DNA from: Caldovatus sediminis
GTDB lineage: Bacteria > Pseudomonadota > Alphaproteobacteria > Acetobacterales > Acetobacteraceae
Length of the DNA: 64,000 bases
Reading direction: 5' to 3'
Assembly (NCBI RefSeq): GCF_014644455.1
Contig: NZ_BMKS01000004.1
Location: 186,001 to 250,000 of the forward strand
The translations under genes were made by a program, and so were the position numbers. Below, in pieces: positions 1 through 8,526 of this stretch (positions are counted from its first letter, which is position 1; each line of letters opens with the position of its first letter). The notes below the pieces were generated by a model. That model saw only the letters and a list, made by a program, of their open reading frames with translations. It was not told the DNA's origin and did not search any database.

Positions 1-258
1 CCCGAGGATCGCCTCCGCCTCGCCCTCCGGCGGCTGGAGGCGGCGCTCGCGGCGCAGGGCGACGCCTTTGCCGAGTGGCGCGCGGCGCTCGCGGCCCTGG
101 ATGGCGCCGTGACGGGGCTGCACGAGGGCGCCCTCCGCTACCAGGCCAGCCTCGCCGCCACCGCCGCCGATCTCGACCGCGCCCGCGCCGCCGCGCAGGC
201 CCTCGATGCGACGGCGGAGGCCATGCGCGCGCTGGCGGAGGGTGGCGCCCGGGGCTGA
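1..258 (+). CDS. C-terminal end of an unknown helical protein (partial)
   Basis: The window opens inside a reading frame that ends at a TGA at 256-258. The visible 85 residues are almost entirely Ala, Leu, Arg, Glu and Asp with a helical spacing of Leu/Ala residues, so a coiled-coil or helical-bundle tail is likely. There is no recognisable motif and no cysteine or histidine cluster. The 5' end lies outside the window, so length and function cannot be judged. It is followed by a 99-bp gap before the aldolase gene, in the same orientation. Confidence 0.55.
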   Translation, partial: PEDRLRLALRRLEAALAAQGDAFAEWRAALAALDGAVTGLHEGALRYQASLAATAADLDRARAAAQALDATAEAMRALAEGGARG

Positions 259-357
259 CCGATCCGCCCGCCGCCGGGGCGGGCTCGCAGGACCGGCGGC
301 GGCGCCCCATCTCGCGTGCTGTCCTGCCATCGCCCGCAGTGCCGGAGCCGAGGCCGC

Positions 358-987
358 ATGACCCATCCGCTCGTCCCCCGCTTGCGCGCGCTGCGGGTCG
401 TTCCCGTGGTGCGCGCCTCCAGCGCCGCCCGTGCCGCCACCGCCGTCGCCTGGCTGCAGGAGGCGGGGCTGCGCGTCTTCGAGATCACCATGACCGTGCC
501 CGAGGCGCCGGCGCTGATCCGCGCCCTCGCCGCCGATCCGGAGCTGCTGGTCGGCGCCGGCACGGTGCCGGACGCCCGCACGGCGGAGGCGTGCCTCGAC
601 GCCGGGGCGAAGTTCCTCGTCGCGCCCTGGGTGGAGCCGAGCATCGTCGCCCCGGCGCGGGAGGCGGGCGCCTGCGTCATGCTCGGCGCGCTGACGCCGA
701 CCGAGGTGCGCGCCGCGCTCGCCGCCGGCGCCGACGTGGTGAAGATCTTCCCCGCCGGCTCGGTCGGCGGCCCGGCGCACATCCGCAGCCTGCGCGCCGT
801 CTTCCCCGATGTCGTCTTTTGCCCGACCGGCGGCGTGGATGCGGAGGCCGTCCAGGACTACCTCGAGGCCGGCGCGGCCTTCGTCGGCATCGGCGGCAGG
901 CTGGTGGACGAGCGGCTCGTCGCCGCGGGCGACCGGGCGGCGGTGCAGGCGGTGGCGCGCGCCGCGCTCGGCATCCTGCAGGCGTGA
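358..987 (+). CDS. eda: 2-keto-3-deoxy-6-phosphogluconate (KDPG/KDPGal) aldolase
   Basis: This 209-residue class I aldolase should cleave 2-keto-3-deoxy-6-phospho-sugar acids to pyruvate and glyceraldehyde-3-phosphate (Entner-Doudoroff or De Ley-Doudoroff route). The family's catalytic Glu lies in FEITM (Glu42), the Schiff-base Lys in VVKIFPA (Lys129), and the phosphate-binding GAGT and CPTGGV segments are present. Length is normal. The ATG at 358 is chosen over an in-frame ATG at 316 because the upstream 14 residues are not part of the family and a GGAG-like site precedes 358. A sugar kinase starts 5 bp after its stop, so the two are probably cotranscribed and handle KDG made from sugar acids. 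Confidence 0.9.
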   Translation: MTHPLVPRLRALRVVPVVRASSAARAATAVAWLQEAGLRVFEITMTVPEAPALIRALAADPELLVGAGTVPDARTAEACLDAGAKFLVAPWVEPSIVAPAREAGACVMLGALTPTEVRAALAAGADVVKIFPAGSVGGPAHIRSLRAVFPDVVFCPTGGVDAEAVQDYLEAGAAFVGIGGRLVDERLVAAGDRAAVQAVARAALGILQA

Positions 988-992
988 CGGCC

Positions 993-1952
993 ATGGGCGA
1001 GACCGCGGCGGCGCCGGTGGACATCCTCTGCTTCGGCGAGCCGATGCTGGAGTTCAACCAGCTCCCGCGCCGCGGGGACGATCCGCGCACGCTCTACCTG
1101 GAGGGCCACGGCGGCGACACCTCCAACGCCGCGATCGCCGCGGCGCGCAGCGGGGCGCGGGCCGGCTACCTCACCGCGATCGGGCGCGACGCCGCCGGCG
1201 ACAGCTTCCTCGACCTCTGGGCGCGCGAGGGCGTGGACACGACGCATGTGCGCCGCGACCCGGAGGCGCCGACCGGCGTCTATTTCGTCACCCACGGGCC
1301 GGAGGGGCACCGCTTCACCTTCTACCGCACCGGCAGTGCCGCCAGCCGCTACCGCCCGGAGGACCTGCCCGAGGACGCGATCCGCGCGGCGCGGGTGCTG
1401 CACCTCTCCGGCATCAGCCAGGCGATCTCGACCAGCGCCTGCGACGCCGGCTTCCGCGCCATCGAGATCGCCCGGGCAGCGGGGGTGAGGGTCTCCTACG
1501 ACACCAACCTGCGTCTGCGGCTGTGGCCGGCGCGGCGGGCGGCGGCGGTGATCCACGCGGCGATCGGCATGGCCGACATCGCCTTCCCCTCGCTGGAGGA
1601 CGCCGAGGCGCTGACCGGGCTCACCGACCCGGACGCCGTGGCGGACTTCTATCTGCGCCTCTGCCCGCTGGTGCTGCTCAAGCTCGGCAAGGCGGGGGCG
1701 ATGCTGTGCACGCGGGAGGGGCGCACCCGCATCCCGGCCCACAGGGTGCAGGCGGTGGATGCGACCGGGGCCGGCGACACCTTCGCCGGCGCCTTCCTCG
1801 CCCGGCACGTCGCGGCCGGCGAGGAGCCGCTGGCCGCGGCGCGCTACGCCAACGCGGCGGCGGCGCTCGCCACCACCGGCTATGGCGCCGTGGCGCCGAT
1901 TCCCCGGCGCGCGCAGGTGCTGGCGCTGCTCGGCGAGTTGGGCGCGGGCTGA
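993..1952 (+). CDS. kdgK: 2-dehydro-3-deoxygluconokinase, PfkB family
   Basis: A 319-residue ribokinase-fold (PfkB) sugar kinase. It shows the N-terminal GGDTSNAAIAAARSG substrate-binding segment, a DTNLRLRLW segment typical of KDG kinases, and the C-terminal DATGAGDTF signature whose Asp262 is the predicted catalytic base. It should phosphorylate 2-keto-3-deoxygluconate at O6 with ATP, feeding the KDPG aldolase encoded directly upstream. The ATG at 993 lies 5 bp after the aldolase stop, which supports an operon. KDG is the expected substrate from the family pattern; another 2-keto-3-deoxy sugar acid, such as the galactonate form, is possible. Confidence 0.88.
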   Translation: MGETAAAPVDILCFGEPMLEFNQLPRRGDDPRTLYLEGHGGDTSNAAIAAARSGARAGYLTAIGRDAAGDSFLDLWAREGVDTTHVRRDPEAPTGVYFVTHGPEGHRFTFYRTGSAASRYRPEDLPEDAIRAARVLHLSGISQAISTSACDAGFRAIEIARAAGVRVSYDTNLRLRLWPARRAAAVIHAAIGMADIAFPSLEDAEALTGLTDPDAVADFYLRLCPLVLLKLGKAGAMLCTREGRTRIPAHRVQAVDATGAGDTFAGAFLARHVAAGEEPLAAARYANAAAALATTGYGAVAPIPRRAQVLALLGELGAG

Positions 1953-2102
1953 GCGGGAAGGGGCCCGCATCGCCGGACGCTCCGTCGGGCCCGGGCGCGA
2001 CACAGTGGAGCGATCAGGCGGGCGCCGCCGGCGGCCGGCGGTTCCCGGCCGGCATCGGCTGGTCTAAGCAAAGGGGAGCCGAGGGGAGCATGGAGGCCGG
2101 GC

Positions 2103-2618
2103 ATGGCGTCGTCGGGCGAGGATGCGGCAAGGCGGCGGGCGGTGCGGGCCCCGTCCCCCGAGCGCGGCGGCACGGGGCGGAGCCGGCGGCGCGCCTGGAC
2201 CCCCTGGGCGGCCGGGCTGCTGGTGCTCGGCTGGGCCGCCCTGCCCGCTGCCGCGGGGCCGGCGCAGGCGCGCTCGCAGTCCCTGGCCGAGCGCGACCTC
2301 CGCCGCACCGTCGTCAGCCTGGTGACGGCGCTGCGGGTCGCCGAGGGGTGCCGGATCCGCCTCGCCGAGGCGGCGCGTCGCCGCGCCGCCGAGCTGGAGG
2401 CGGCGTTGCTGGCCCTCTCGCCCGCGGAGGGGGCGCGCCTCAAGCACGCCGCGTCCATGCGGGAGGCGCGGGAGGGGGCCTCCCGCGCCGGGCGCGCCTG
2501 GTGCTCCGTCCAGCGCGCCGATGTCGAGGAGGCGGAGGAACTGCTGGCGAGCCCCGAGGCGGAGGACCTGCTGCGCCGCCTCCGCGCGCTGCGGCGCGAG
2601 GAGGACACGCGCGGGTAG
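2103..2618 (+). CDS. Small secreted or membrane-anchored protein of unknown function
   Basis: Encodes 171 residues. About 30 basic, low-complexity residues precede a hydrophobic segment (WAAGLLVLGWAALPAAAG) that could be a signal peptide or anchor, followed by a charged helical domain rich in Arg, Glu, Ala and Leu with two cysteines (one in EGCRIR, one in AWCSVQ). No family is recognised. The long Arg-rich N-terminus could mean that the real start lies further in, but no better start is visible. A TCTAAGCA-like -10 box sits just upstream near 2063-2070. It converges on the M81 gene with 27 bp between stops. Confidence 0.5.
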   Translation: MASSGEDAARRRAVRAPSPERGGTGRSRRRAWTPWAAGLLVLGWAALPAAAGPAQARSQSLAERDLRRTVVSLVTALRVAEGCRIRLAEAARRRAAELEAALLALSPAEGARLKHAASMREAREGASRAGRAWCSVQRADVEEAEELLASPEAEDLLRRLRALRREEDTRG

Positions 2619-2645
2619 GCCGGGGCGCCGGCGGACCGGCCGCCG

Positions 2646-4151
2646 TCAGTTCGCCTGCGGGCGCAGGCGCAGGCCCGGGCGGAGGTTGCGGAAGGGCAGC
2701 ACCGCCGGATCGGCCACCACGGGCCCGGGCGCGGCGACGACGATCACGCGCTCCGCGATCGGCTGGAAGTCGGCGCGGAAATGCACGCTCGACTTCAGCG
2801 CCAGGATCTTCTGCGCGGCGGGCTCCACGCCGACATGGCGGAACAGCGCCTGGTCGTAGGCCTGCATCTTGCGCGAGACGAGGATGACGCGCACGCCGGG
2901 AGCGACCCGGATCAGCGCGGTGGGCCCGAGATCGGCGGAATTGCCGCGCGCCATCGGGCCGGTGCAGGTGAAGCGGCCGTCGGTCAGGCGCTCGACCGTG
3001 GCGGTGACGTCGAGGGGGGCGCCGTCGCTCCTGCCGCCGAGGCGGAGCGCGAGCGTGGCGCCCTCGCCCGCCGCGTGGCAGGCGGCGGCGCTCTCCGCGT
3101 CGTTGATCAGGCCGAGGACGGCGCCCTGCGCCCCCTGGCGGATCAGCTCGGCGAGCAGGCCGGTGGTGTCGCCGTGGCCGCCGCCGCCGGGATTGTCCTG
3201 GGTGTCGGCGAGCACGACGGGGCGCGCGGCGGTGGCGGCGAGGCGGATCGCCTCCGCCACGCCCTCCGCCGCGTCGGCGACGGCGCCGGCGAAGTCGGGC
3301 TCGCGCCGGTACAGGTGGGCGGCGAGCGCCTCGGCCGCGGCGTCGGCCGCCGCCTGGTCCGGCCCGAAGGCGGCGATGGCGGCGCCGCAGTCGGGGAAGT
3401 CCGCGTAGGGGAAGCCGAAGCAGAAGGCGAGCTCGGCGAGGCCGTGCGCCTCGGCGAGCCGCGCGCGCTCCGCCATCACCTCGGCCATCGGCGGGACCAG
3501 CGTGCATTGCGTGCCGAGCGGGATGAGGAAGTCCACCTGGCGGAACGCCCTGGCCCAGGGCGCGCCGCGCCGGATGCGCGCGCCGAGGAGGCGCATCGCC
3601 CGCGCGCCGGTCTCGCGCATGTCCACATGCGGGTAGGTGCGGTAGGGCACCAGCACGTCGGCGAGCGCGACCATCCGCGCCGTCAGGTTGGCGTGCGGGT
3701 CGAGGCTCGCCGCGATCGGCACGTGCGGGCCGACCGCGGCGCGCACCCGGCGCAGCACCTCGCCCTCCGCGTCCGGGAAGCCCTCGGCGACCATCGCGCC
3801 GTGCAGGTCGAGATAGACGCCGTCGAGCGGCCCGGCCTCCAGCGCGTCGGAGAGGGCGGCGACGAGCAGCGCCGCGATGCGCTCGAAGGCCTCGGCGGTG
3901 ACGGGGCCGGAGGGGTTGGCGAAGCACCAGGTGAGGGGGGCGAGGTCGGCGGAGAGCTCCTCCTCGGCCACGGCGATCGCGCCGGCGGTGCCGACGCTGG
4001 TCGGGCGCAGGGTCTCGACCAGCGTCGCCGGGCGCTGCAGCGGCGCGAAGCCGCCGGGCTTCTGGAACTCCCGCCAGCCGGCGGGGAGCGGGGCGAAGGA
4101 GTGGCTCTCGTGCAGGAAGCCGCCGAGGGCGATGCGCATGGGCGGGCTCAT
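2646..4151 (-). CDS. M81 family metallopeptidase (MlrC-like)
   Basis: A 501-residue protein of the MlrC/DUF1485 family, named after the microcystin-degrading enzyme MlrC, a Zn-dependent hydrolase of linear peptides. It begins MRIALGGFLHESHSFAPLP, with the family's HE-S/T-x-F start, and contains SLDPHANLT, PYRTYPHVDMRETG and LADTQDNPGGGGHGDTT segments with the expected metal-ligand Asp and His residues. Length is typical. The ATG at 4151 overlaps the stop of the upstream gene (ATGA), implying translational coupling; an in-frame ATG at 4139 is the alternative start. It is the last gene of a three-hydrolase operon, so the natural substrate is probably a small N-acylated or carbamoylated compound rather than a toxin. 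Confidence 0.85.
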   Translation of the reverse strand: MSPPMRIALGGFLHESHSFAPLPAGWREFQKPGGFAPLQRPATLVETLRPTSVGTAGAIAVAEEELSADLAPLTWCFANPSGPVTAEAFERIAALLVAALSDALEAGPLDGVYLDLHGAMVAEGFPDAEGEVLRRVRAAVGPHVPIAASLDPHANLTARMVALADVLVPYRTYPHVDMRETGARAMRLLGARIRRGAPWARAFRQVDFLIPLGTQCTLVPPMAEVMAERARLAEAHGLAELAFCFGFPYADFPDCGAAIAAFGPDQAAADAAAEALAAHLYRREPDFAGAVADAAEGVAEAIRLAATAARPVVLADTQDNPGGGGHGDTTGLLAELIRQGAQGAVLGLINDAESAAACHAAGEGATLALRLGGRSDGAPLDVTATVERLTDGRFTCTGPMARGNSADLGPTALIRVAPGVRVILVSRKMQAYDQALFRHVGVEPAAQKILALKSSVHFRADFQPIAERVIVVAAPGPVVADPAVLPFRNLRPGLRLRPQAN

Positions 4152-5389
4152 CCGTTCGCGGTGGCGATCACGGCGTCGGCGAGGACCTTGAGGCCCGCCT
4201 CGGCCCAGGCGGGGGTGATGCTCTCCGCCTCGTTGTGGCTGATGCCGCCCTCGCAGGGGACGAAGAGCAGGGCGGAGGGCACGCGCCGGGCGCAATAGAC
4301 GGCGTCGTGGCCGATGCCCGCGGCCATCTCCCGCCAGAGCAGGCCGCGCGCCTTCGCCGCCTCGCGCAGGCGCGCGACGAGGACGGGATCGAAGGGCGTC
4401 GGCGGCGCGTGCCAGAACTCCTCCACATGGATGGCGACGTTGCGGGCGCGCGCGATCTCCGCCGCCCGCTCGCGCAGCCGCTCGCCCATCCAGGCGAGGC
4501 GGTCGGGGTCGCCGTGGCGCGTGTCCACGCTGAACCAGACGCGGGAGGGGACGACGTTGCGGCTGCCGGGCCGGACGGTGACGCAGCCGACCGTGCCGCG
4601 GCCGTCGCCGCCGGTGGCGAGGGCGATCTCCTCCACGGCGGCGATCAGCGGGGCGGCGGCCATCAGCGCGTCGCGGCGGTGCTCCATGGCGGAGCCGCCG
4701 TGCGCCTCCTCGCCCTCCACCGTGACCTCGTACCAGGTCTGGGCGAGGGCGTGGGTGACGACGCCGATCTCCCTGCCCTCGCGCTCCAGCACCGGGCCCT
4801 GCTCGATGTGCAGCTCGAAATAGGCGCCGAGGCGTTGCAGCCCGGCCGGGTCGGCGCTGCCCTGCCAGCCGATGCGGCGCAGCTCCTCGCCGAAGACGGC
4901 GCCGGCGGGGTCGGTCCTGGCGAGGACCTCGGCCTCGGGGAAGATGCCCATCGCCGCGCCGCTGCCCATCATCGGCGGCGAGAAGCGCGCGCCCTCCTCG
5001 TTGGTCCAGTTGATCAGCAGCAGCGGCGCCTCGGTCTCCGCGCCCGCCTCGTGCAGCGCGCGCATGATCTCGAGGCCGGCGAGCACGCCGAGCACGCCGT
5101 CGAACCTGCCGCCCGTGGGCTGGGTGTCGAGGTGGCTGCCGATGGCGACGGGCGGGCGCGACGGGTCGCGGCCCTCGCGGCGGAAGACCATGTTGCCGAC
5201 GCGGTCCACGCTCAGGGTCAGGCCGCAGGCCTCCGCCCAGCGCTGCAGCAGGCGGCGGGCCTCGCCGTCGAGGTCGGTCAGGGCCTGGCGGTTGCAGCCG
5301 CCCTTCGGGGTGGCGCCGATGCGCGCCATCTCCATCAGGCTGTCCCACAGCCGCGCTCCGGAGAGCGGCAGGTTGCTCGCGGCGCTCAT
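4148..5389 (-). CDS. Zn-dependent hydrolase, N-carbamoyl-L-amino-acid hydrolase/allantoate amidohydrolase family
   Basis: A 413-residue member of the M20-like hydantoinase/carbamoylase family, which removes carbamoyl groups from N-carbamoyl amino acids, ureidoglycine-type compounds or beta-ureidopropionate. Metal ligands of the family are visible: the His and Asp in GSHLDTQPTGGRFDG, the Glu pair in TNEEGARF, the His in FELHIEQGP, and the C-terminal His in GISHNEAE. The dimerisation/lid domain lies near residues 210-330. It overlaps the preceding M20 gene and the following M81 gene by 4 bp each (ATGA twice), so the three are translated as a coupled unit. Exact substrate is not determinable from sequence. 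Confidence 0.87.
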   Translation of the reverse strand: MSAASNLPLSGARLWDSLMEMARIGATPKGGCNRQALTDLDGEARRLLQRWAEACGLTLSVDRVGNMVFRREGRDPSRPPVAIGSHLDTQPTGGRFDGVLGVLAGLEIMRALHEAGAETEAPLLLINWTNEEGARFSPPMMGSGAAMGIFPEAEVLARTDPAGAVFGEELRRIGWQGSADPAGLQRLGAYFELHIEQGPVLEREGREIGVVTHALAQTWYEVTVEGEEAHGGSAMEHRRDALMAAAPLIAAVEEIALATGGDGRGTVGCVTVRPGSRNVVPSRVWFSVDTRHGDPDRLAWMGERLRERAAEIARARNVAIHVEEFWHAPPTPFDPVLVARLREAAKARGLLWREMAAGIGHDAVYCARRVPSALLFVPCEGGISHNEAESITPAWAEAGLKVLADAVIATANG

Positions 5390-6681
5390 GCTTCGCTCCC
5401 CTCCACGCCGCACCACTCGGCCAGGGTCAGGGCGATGGTCCGGGTGATGCCGTGCATGCTCTCCAGGCCGACGTTCTCGTCTATGCCGTGGATGTCCTGC
5501 GCGTCCGGTCCGAAGCAGGCGACCGGCGTGCCCTGGTGCAGGACGAAGTGCCGTCCGTCGGTGAGGCCGGTCGCGGGGTAGTCGCGCAGCGTGCCGCCGG
5601 TGGCCTCGGCGTAGCTGCGCCGGGCGAGGCGGACGATCTCCGCCTCGGTGTCGAAGAGGCAGGGGTCGGCCATGAAGCCCTTGAACTCCAGCTTCACCCG
5701 GGCGCCGCGCAGGCGCTCGTCGCGGGATGCCTCGGCGACGAGGCGCTCGATGTCGGCGCGCGTCTGCGCCGCGGTGTAGCCCATCATGACGCCGACGCGG
5801 AGGCCGATGCGGGCGCGCGTCGGGACGGAGCTGTTCCACTCCCCGCCCTCGATGGTGCCGAGGTTGACGTTGACCGGGTGGTTGACGCCGCGGAAGGCGG
5901 GGTGGATGCGCTCGGCGCGGTTCATCTCCGCCTCGTAGTCCTTGAAGCGGGCGGCGATGAAGGTGGCGGCCTCGATCGCGTTGATGCCGGCCTGCATGTC
6001 GCGCACATGGGCCGGGCGGCCGCTGACCGTGATCCAGGCCCAGACGACGCCGACCTCGGCGGTGTAGAGGCCGTCCACGCCGGGGCCGGGCTCCGGGATG
6101 ATCACCGCGTCGGCCTTCGGCAGGGCGAGCATGCAGGCGAGGGCGCCGTTGCCGGTGCACTCCTCCTCGACCACGGCGTGCATCTGCACCTCGGCGGCGG
6201 GCTGCAGGCCGGCGAGGCGGAGCGCCTTGAAGGCCATGCAGGCGGAGACGAGGCCGGCCTTCATGTCGCCGGCGCCGCGGCCGTACATGCGGCCGCCGCG
6301 GATCGCGGGCTCGAAGGGCGGCGTCGCCCACATGTCGGCCGCGCCCTCCGGCACCACGTCCACATGGCCCTGGAGGACGAGGCTGCGGCCCTTGCGCGCC
6401 CCGCGCGGCGCATGCACGGCGACGACGTTGTCGCGGCCCTCGTAGCCGATCAGCGGCGGCGAGAAGCCGGGATGGGCGGCGAGGGCGGCCGGGTCGGTCG
6501 GGATGCGGCGCGGGGCGAGGCCGAGGCTCGCGTAGAGGCGGGCCATCTCCTCCAGCGCCGGGGCCTCCTGGCCCAGCGTCGAGGGGCAGCGGACCAGGCG
6601 CTGGAGTGTCGCCACGCTCTCCTCGCGCAGCGCGTCCACGGCGTCGAGGATGGCGCGGCGGGCGCCGGGGTCGAGGCTCAT
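5386..6681 (-). CDS. M20 family peptidase/deacylase (ArgE/DapE-like)
   Basis: A 431-residue dinuclear-zinc amidohydrolase. It has VLQGHVDVVPEG (first His and Asp), GAGDMKAG (bridging Asp), VVEEECTGNGAL (Glu catalytic base plus ligand) and a late HGIDENV segment supplying the last His. These fit the ArgE/DapE/ACY1 family, which removes acyl groups from amino acids. The start at 6681 is preceded by AAGGAGGG at ideal spacing; an upstream in-frame ATG at 6723 lacks this and adds only a basic tail. It is the first gene of the operon and divergent from a deacetylase-fold gene 126 bp away, so both promoters must lie in that gap. Confidence 0.87.
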   Translation of the reverse strand: MSLDPGARRAILDAVDALREESVATLQRLVRCPSTLGQEAPALEEMARLYASLGLAPRRIPTDPAALAAHPGFSPPLIGYEGRDNVVAVHAPRGARKGRSLVLQGHVDVVPEGAADMWATPPFEPAIRGGRMYGRGAGDMKAGLVSACMAFKALRLAGLQPAAEVQMHAVVEEECTGNGALACMLALPKADAVIIPEPGPGVDGLYTAEVGVVWAWITVSGRPAHVRDMQAGINAIEAATFIAARFKDYEAEMNRAERIHPAFRGVNHPVNVNLGTIEGGEWNSSVPTRARIGLRVGVMMGYTAAQTRADIERLVAEASRDERLRGARVKLEFKGFMADPCLFDTEAEIVRLARRSYAEATGGTLRDYPATGLTDGRHFVLHQGTPVACFGPDAQDIHGIDENVGLESMHGITRTIALTLAEWCGVEGSEA

Positions 6682-6807
6682 CGTCCCTCCTTCGGGCAGG
6701 GTGCGGGCAGGGCGGTGGGGCAATCCAGCCCGCGCGGCGCGGTCTGTCCAGCGGCCGCGGCGCCGGCGGTGGACAGGCGCGGCGGGCGGGGCCTAGCGTG
6801 CCGCGCC

Positions 6808-7842
6808 ATGAGGACCTTCGCCCATCCCGACCAGATGCGGCACACGCCGCGCTTCTTCCTCGTGCGCGGCGCGGTGCGGCCGAACTACGAGGTGCCGGAG
6901 CGGGCGGGCGCGCTGCTCTCGGCGCTGCACCGGCTCGGGCTGGGCCCCGCCGAGCCGGCGCCGGCGCCGCGCGCCGCGCTGGAGACGGTGCACGCGCCGG
7001 ATTACCTGGACTTCCTCGCGGGCGCCGCCGCGGCGTGGGACGCCCTGCCGGACCGCGGGCCGGAGGTGGTGGCGAACGTCCACCCGACGCCGGAGGTGCT
7101 CGCCCAGGGCGGGCGGCCGCCGGAGAGCGTCGTCGGCCGCGCCGGCTGGTACATGGCCGATGCCGCCTGCCCGATCGGCCCCGGCACCTGGGAGGCGGCG
7201 CGGGCGGCCGCCGGCTGCGCCCTGGCGGCGGCGGCGGAGGCGGCGGAGGGGCGCAGCGCCTACGCGCTGTGCCGCCCGCCGGGCCATCACGCCTACGCGG
7301 CCCGCGCCGGCGGGCACTGCTACCTCAACAACGCCGCGCTGGCGGTGGAGGCGCTGCGCCGCGCCGGGGCGGCGCGGGTGGCGACGCTCGACGTGGACAG
7401 CCACCACGGCAACGGCACCCAGGGCCTCTTCTGGCAGCGCGGCGACGTGCTGACCGTCTCGGTCCACGCCGACCCGAACCGCTACTACCCCTGGTTCGTC
7501 GGCCACCCGGAGGAGCGCGGCGCCGGTGCGGGCGAGGGCTGCAACCTGAACCTGCCGCTTCCCATCGGCACCGGCGACGCCGGCTGGCTCGCCGCGATCG
7601 AGGCGGGGATCGCCGCGATCCGCGCCTTCCGCGCCGATGCCCTGGTCGTCTCCCTCGGCTTCGACGCCTCCGAGCACGAGCCGCTCGCGGCGCTGCGCGT
7701 CACCGCGGAGGGCTTCGCCCGGGCGGGCGCGGCGATCCGGGCGATCGGCCTGCCCGCCGCGATCATCCAGGAGGGCGGCTACAATGTCGGCCTGATCGGC
7801 ACCCTGCTGGAGCGCTTCCTGACCGGCTGGGGCGGCGCGTAG
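6808..7842 (+). CDS. Histone deacetylase-fold amidohydrolase (acetylpolyamine deacetylase-like)
   Basis: A 344-residue arginase/deacetylase-fold enzyme. The tandem active-site histidines are in RPPGHHA (His160-His161), the Zn-binding Asp and His lie in DVDSHHGNGTQ, a second Asp is in LGFDASEHEP, and the transition-state region is replaced by EGGYNVGLI. This pattern matches bacterial acetylpolyamine amidohydrolases and related class II HDAC-like enzymes, which deacetylate small amines. The protein is complete and of normal length. It is divergent from the three-hydrolase operon, giving four amide-bond hydrolases side by side, which hints at a shared catabolic role. Confidence 0.88.
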   Translation: MRTFAHPDQMRHTPRFFLVRGAVRPNYEVPERAGALLSALHRLGLGPAEPAPAPRAALETVHAPDYLDFLAGAAAAWDALPDRGPEVVANVHPTPEVLAQGGRPPESVVGRAGWYMADAACPIGPGTWEAARAAAGCALAAAAEAAEGRSAYALCRPPGHHAYAARAGGHCYLNNAALAVEALRRAGAARVATLDVDSHHGNGTQGLFWQRGDVLTVSVHADPNRYYPWFVGHPEERGAGAGEGCNLNLPLPIGTGDAGWLAAIEAGIAAIRAFRADALVVSLGFDASEHEPLAALRVTAEGFARAGAAIRAIGLPAAIIQEGGYNVGLIGTLLERFLTGWGGA

Positions 7843-7844
7843 CC

Positions 7845-8390
7845 GGCGAGCAGCCTGTCGGATTTGCGTCTGCGGCCTGTGCATGTGCATGGGGGGCCGT
7901 GGCCGAGGTCAGGCGAGGCGGGGGTGGCCTTGACGATGCCGAAGGCGGGCTCGGCGGTCTGCTTGCGGCGGGCGCAGCGGGCCTTGGCATCGGGGGTGCC
8001 GAGCCTGGCCGGCATGGCGGGGCGCCAGGGTTCGGCGGAGCGGGCGGGGTCTTCGGCGTGGCCGGGGCGGAAGTCGTGGGGCCGGCGCGGCCGGGTGCGG
8101 CAGAAGGCGGCAAGCGTGTCGTGGTCGGGATGCAGGTTCGCCGCCACGTAGCGCACGCCGCGGTCGCGGTGCGTCGCCCGCTCGATCCGGCGCGAGGAGA
8201 AGATGCCGCTGGCGCGGCGGGAGATCGGCAGCGCCAGCGGCCGCCGCGGGCGGTCCTGCGCCCTGCCGCCGGGGATCGGCCGCACCGCGACGGCGCCGGC
8301 CGGCATCCGCCCCACCGTCGCCACCACCACGAGCGGCAGCAGCAAGGCCCGGTCGCGGCCGCACGGGATGAGCCGCGCCATGCCGCCCAT
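7845..8390 (-). pseudogene. Internally deleted IS1182/IS5-like transposase remnant
   Basis: A leftward frame of about 200 residues carries two pieces of a DDE transposase. The N-terminal piece reads ASGIFSSRRIERATHR followed by YVAANLHPDHDTLAAF, very characteristic of IS1182-type transposases. After roughly 50 junk residues comes a C-terminal piece, ARRKQTAEPAFGIVK, and a final KSDRLL. The central catalytic domain, normally a few hundred residues, is missing, so the element is dead. The upstream start region is also degraded. No clear terminal inverted repeats or target duplication can be assigned. It sits between the deacetylase gene and a dispersed repeat. Confidence 0.7.
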
Positions 8391-8432
8391 GCATCGCCGG
8401 TTTCAGGCCGCTCGGGAATCCGACAGGCCGCC

Positions 8433-8526
8433 AGAGCCGTTTTCGCTCGGCCGTGCCCGCGGCAACGGCTCCCGCGCGTCGCCGATCCACGCTCCCGGCC
8501 GTTTCTGGCCGTCCGCGATCGGCTCT
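8433..8526 (+). repeat. Dispersed palindrome-ended element, copy A
   Basis: A 94-bp element starting AGAGCCGTTTTCGC and ending GCGATCGGCTCT. Its core CGGCAACGGCTCCCGCGC and GATCCACGCTCCCGG is shared with copies at 42909-43010 and 53124-53225 and, more diverged, at 58391-58493. The ends form a 7-bp perfect inverted repeat. It lies downstream of the rightward deacetylase gene and transposase remnant. Its right edge overlaps the TAG stop codon of the leftward lactate permease gene. A bidirectional terminator or a non-autonomous mobile element are both possible. Confidence 0.85.

Noticed and set aside
75-1952. A long rightward frame of over 600 codons starting at 75
   Set aside because: Its first two thirds are Arg/Pro/Ala-rich shadow sequence over the aldolase gene; only the part from 993 is the real kinase.
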